This document shows, one piece after another, positions 4,932 to 7,155 of a stretch of 7,155 bases of DNA (the stretch's first letter is position 1; every line of letters starts with the position of its first letter). The stretch is taken from contig NVUS02000251.1 in the NCBI GenBank assembly GCA_002402005.2, forward strand, positions 1-7,155. Reading direction: 5' to 3'. The position numbers and the translations under genes are program-made. Source of the DNA: OCS116 cluster bacterium. GTDB lineage: Bacteria; Pseudomonadota; Alphaproteobacteria; Rhizobiales; OSC116. A model generated the notes under the pieces. The model was given only the letters and a program-made list of their open reading frames with translations. It was not told the DNA's origin and did no database searches.

Positions 4932-7155
4932 ATGAAAAATACCCCAGTAGATGAAGAATTCATAGATATCCGCCGTTTTATTAGCGTTAAGGGTGCAAAA
5001 GAACATAATTTGAAGAATGTGAGCATTAATTTACCACGCGATAAGCTTATTGTTTTTACTGGGCTTTCGGGGTCTGGGAAGTCATCTCTGGCGTTTGATA
5101 CCATTTATGCGGAGGGGCAGCGGCGTTATGTCGAGAGCTTATCTGCGTATGCGCGGCAATTTTTGCAAATGATGCAAAAGCCTGATGTTGAGCAAATAGA
5201 TGGTTTGTCACCGGCCATTTCGATTGAGCAGAAAACGACGAGTAAAAACCCGCGTTCGACCGTTGGCACTGTGACTGAAATATACGATTATATGCGTCTG
5301 TTATTTGCACGCATCGGCATACCCTACTCACCCACAACTGGCTTGCCAATTACCAGCCAATCCGTGAGCCAGATGGTTGATAGAACTTTAGAAATTCCTG
5401 AAAAAACACGGCTGTTTCTTTTGGCGCCAATTGTGAGAGGGCGCAAAGGCGAATTTAAAGATAAATTTGCCGAATTGCAGAAAAAAGGTTTTACCAGACT
5501 AAAAATCGATGGGGTATTTTACGAAATAGACGAATTGCCGGTGTTGAATAAAAAACTCAAACATGATGTTGATGTGGTGGTTGACCGCATAGTGATTAGA
5601 GACGGCATCGCTACGCGCTTAGCCGATAGTTTTGAGACGGCGCTATCGTTAACTGAAGGCCTTGTGGTGTTGGAATATGCCCATAAAGCGGATGACGAAG
5701 ATGAAGCAAAACGCATAGTTTTTTCGTCTAAATTCGCATGTCCAGTGTCTGGTTTTACCATTGAAGAGATTGAACCGCGGCTGTTTTCGTTTAACAATCC
5801 ATTTGGCGCTTGCCCATCTTGTGATGGCTTGGGTACTGAGCATATTATTGATCCTAAATTGGTGGTGCCTGACGATAAGTTATCGCTGGCTGATGGGGCA
5901 ATTGTGGCTTGGGGCAAAACCAAATCATTCTATTATGTGCAAACATTGGAAAACATTGCGCGTCATTACAAATTCTCGATGAAAACGGCCTTTGGTAAAT
6001 TGCCGCAAAAAGCTCAAGACGCAATTTTATACGGCACGGGTAAAACGGAAATCAACTTTGTGTTTAAAGATGATGACCGGCGTTATGAACGCAAAAAAAG
6101 CTTTGAAGGGGTTATCCCGAATTTGGAGCGCCGTTGGCGTGAGACTGATTCCAGCTGGTCACGTGAAGAAATAGAAAAATATCAAACGCTAAAACATTGT
6201 AAGAAATGTGATGGAAACCGCTTGAAACCTGAATCTCTGGCGGTGAAAATTGACCATTTACACATCACTGAAATTGCCTCCAAATCAATTAAAGATGCTT
6301 TGACATGGTTTAATGAAATTGAAGATAAATTAACCCCCACGCAATTGGAAATTGGCGTGCGTATATTGAAAGAAATACGCGATCGCTTGCAGTTTTTAAA
6401 TAATGTTGGTTTGGATTATCTGTCGCTTTCGCGAAATTCGGGCACTTTATCGGGCGGCGAGTCACAACGCATTCGGTTGGCCAGCCAAATTGGTTCTGGT
6501 CTCACAGGGGTGTTGTATGTGCTAGATGAGCCATCTATTGGCTTACATCAACGCGACAATGCGCGGTTGCTTGAAACCTTGATACATTTGCGCGATTTGG
6601 GCAATACGGTGATTGTGGTTGAGCATGATGAAGATGCGATTATGTCGGCCGATCATGTGGTAGATATTGGCCCGGGAGCTGGCATTCATGGCGGCGAGAT
6701 CGTGGCGCAAGGCACTCCTGCAGATATTTTGAAATCGGATAGCCTCACTGCACAATATCTAACCGGCCGACTTGAAGTGCGCACCCCGGGCAAACGCCGA
6801 AAAATTTTGAAAACCAAACAAATTAAGGTAATTGGCGCGACGGGCAATAATCTTAAAAATGTAACCGCGTCTATTCCGTTGCAAAATTTCACCTGCATTA
6901 CTGGCGTTTCGGGCAGTGGTAAATCTACATTCCTCATTGAAACATTGTATAAAACCGTTTCAAAAACACTGAACCGTGGTCGTAAGACGACGGCGCCACA
7001 TAAGGCCATTGAGGGCATTGACCAGCTAGACAAGATTATTGACATCAATCAATCGCCAATTGGCCGCACGCCAAGGTCTAACCCGGCAACTTATACGGGC
7101 GCGTTTGGGCCAATTCGAGATTGGTTCGCAGGTCTGCCAGAATCCAAAGCACGTG
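4932..7155 (+). CDS. uvrA: Excinuclease ABC subunit A, 3' end outside window
   Basis: UvrA is the DNA-damage sensor of nucleotide excision repair; as a dimer it loads UvrB at lesions. The frame is open for 741 codons to the window edge; E. coli UvrA has 940 residues, so about 200 or more are missing. ABC domain I has Walker A GLSGSGKSS (K50), the signature LSGGE (506-510), Walker B VLYVLDEP (D532/E533) and the His-loop VEHDED (H565). ABC domain II begins with its own Walker A GVSGSGKST (K664). The frame ends in NPATYTG and GLPESKARG, just before where the second zinc finger is expected. In the first zinc module the motif reads CPVSG (C270, S273) and CPSC (C294, C297), so one of the four usual Cys is Ser. 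Residues 1-15 extend before the conserved start ISVKGAKEHNLKN. The ATG has a weak AAGAGA ribosome-binding site. A LexA box upstream indicates SOS control. Confidence 0.98.
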   Translation, partial: MKNTPVDEEFIDIRRFISVKGAKEHNLKNVSINLPRDKLIVFTGLSGSGKSSLAFDTIYAEGQRRYVESLSAYARQFLQMMQKPDVEQIDGLSPAISIEQKTTSKNPRSTVGTVTEIYDYMRLLFARIGIPYSPTTGLPITSQSVSQMVDRTLEIPEKTRLFLLAPIVRGRKGEFKDKFAELQKKGFTRLKIDGVFYEIDELPVLNKKLKHDVDVVVDRIVIRDGIATRLADSFETALSLTEGLVVLEYAHKADDEDEAKRIVFSSKFACPVSGFTIEEIEPRLFSFNNPFGACPSCDGLGTEHIIDPKLVVPDDKLSLADGAIVAWGKTKSFYYVQTLENIARHYKFSMKTAFGKLPQKAQDAILYGTGKTEINFVFKDDDRRYERKKSFEGVIPNLERRWRETDSSWSREEIEKYQTLKHCKKCDGNRLKPESLAVKIDHLHITEIASKSIKDALTWFNEIEDKLTPTQLEIGVRILKEIRDRLQFLNNVGLDYLSLSRNSGTLSGGESQRIRLASQIGSGLTGVLYVLDEPSIGLHQRDNARLLETLIHLRDLGNTVIVVEHDEDAIMSADHVVDIGPGAGIHGGEIVAQGTPADILKSDSLTAQYLTGRLEVRTPGKRRKILKTKQIKVIGATGNNLKNVTASIPLQNFTCITGVSGSGKSTFLIETLYKTVSKTLNRGRKTTAPHKAIEGIDQLDKIIDINQSPIGRTPRSNPATYTGAFGPIRDWFAGLPESKAR

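Noticed and set aside
5519..5923. A 134-codon minus-strand frame within uvrA.
   Set aside because: It is antisense to a highly conserved part of UvrA and shows no domain of its own.
1..7155. Search for a defence, mobile or otherwise undescribed multi-gene system.
   Set aside because: Five of the six genes are known housekeeping families, and the one unfamiliar gene stands alone with no partner forming an operon.

Overview
The window looks like ordinary chromosomal housekeeping DNA from an alphaproteobacterium with moderate to low GC. Three things support this. The Era protein has the alphaproteobacterial style G1/G2 sequences (GAPNAGKST, THKVQTTRAR). A direct repeat GTTC-N7-GTTC, the LexA-box form described for Alphaproteobacteria, lies upstream of uvrA. 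A helix-hairpin-helix domain matches the type found as a C-terminal extension of alphaproteobacterial NuoE and ribosomal protein L21. I cannot name genus or family from the sequence. I see no mobile element, CRISPR array, tRNA, rRNA or phage gene.

Left part (1-3463, all + strand): the 3' part of rnc (RNase III) is followed after one base by era, an RNA-processing and ribosome-assembly pair that is almost certainly co-transcribed. After an AT-rich gap of about 125 bp comes a secreted Slt70-type soluble lytic transglycosylase, where many alphaproteobacteria would have recO.

Middle part (3466-4693, - strand): a small membrane-anchored protein with a Lys/Ala/Thr/Pro-rich linker and a C-terminal helix-hairpin-helix domain ends only two bases from the transglycosylase stop codon, tail to tail. 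Upstream of it on the same strand is ssb, which ends in a strong Rho-independent terminator, so the two minus-strand genes are probably separate transcription units.

Right part (4694-7155): ssb and uvrA are divergently transcribed from a 238-bp shared control region. It holds the LexA box, a 9-bp-arm inverted repeat and a short tandem repeat. uvrA is open to the window edge, with 741 codons visible out of an expected 940 or more.

Functionally, SSB and UvrA belong to DNA replication and repair and may share SOS control. RNase III and Era act on rRNA. The transglycosylase remodels peptidoglycan. I found no convincing undescribed system. The items most worth a second look are the membrane-anchored HhH protein, the layout of the ssb-uvrA control region and the incomplete first zinc-binding motif of UvrA.
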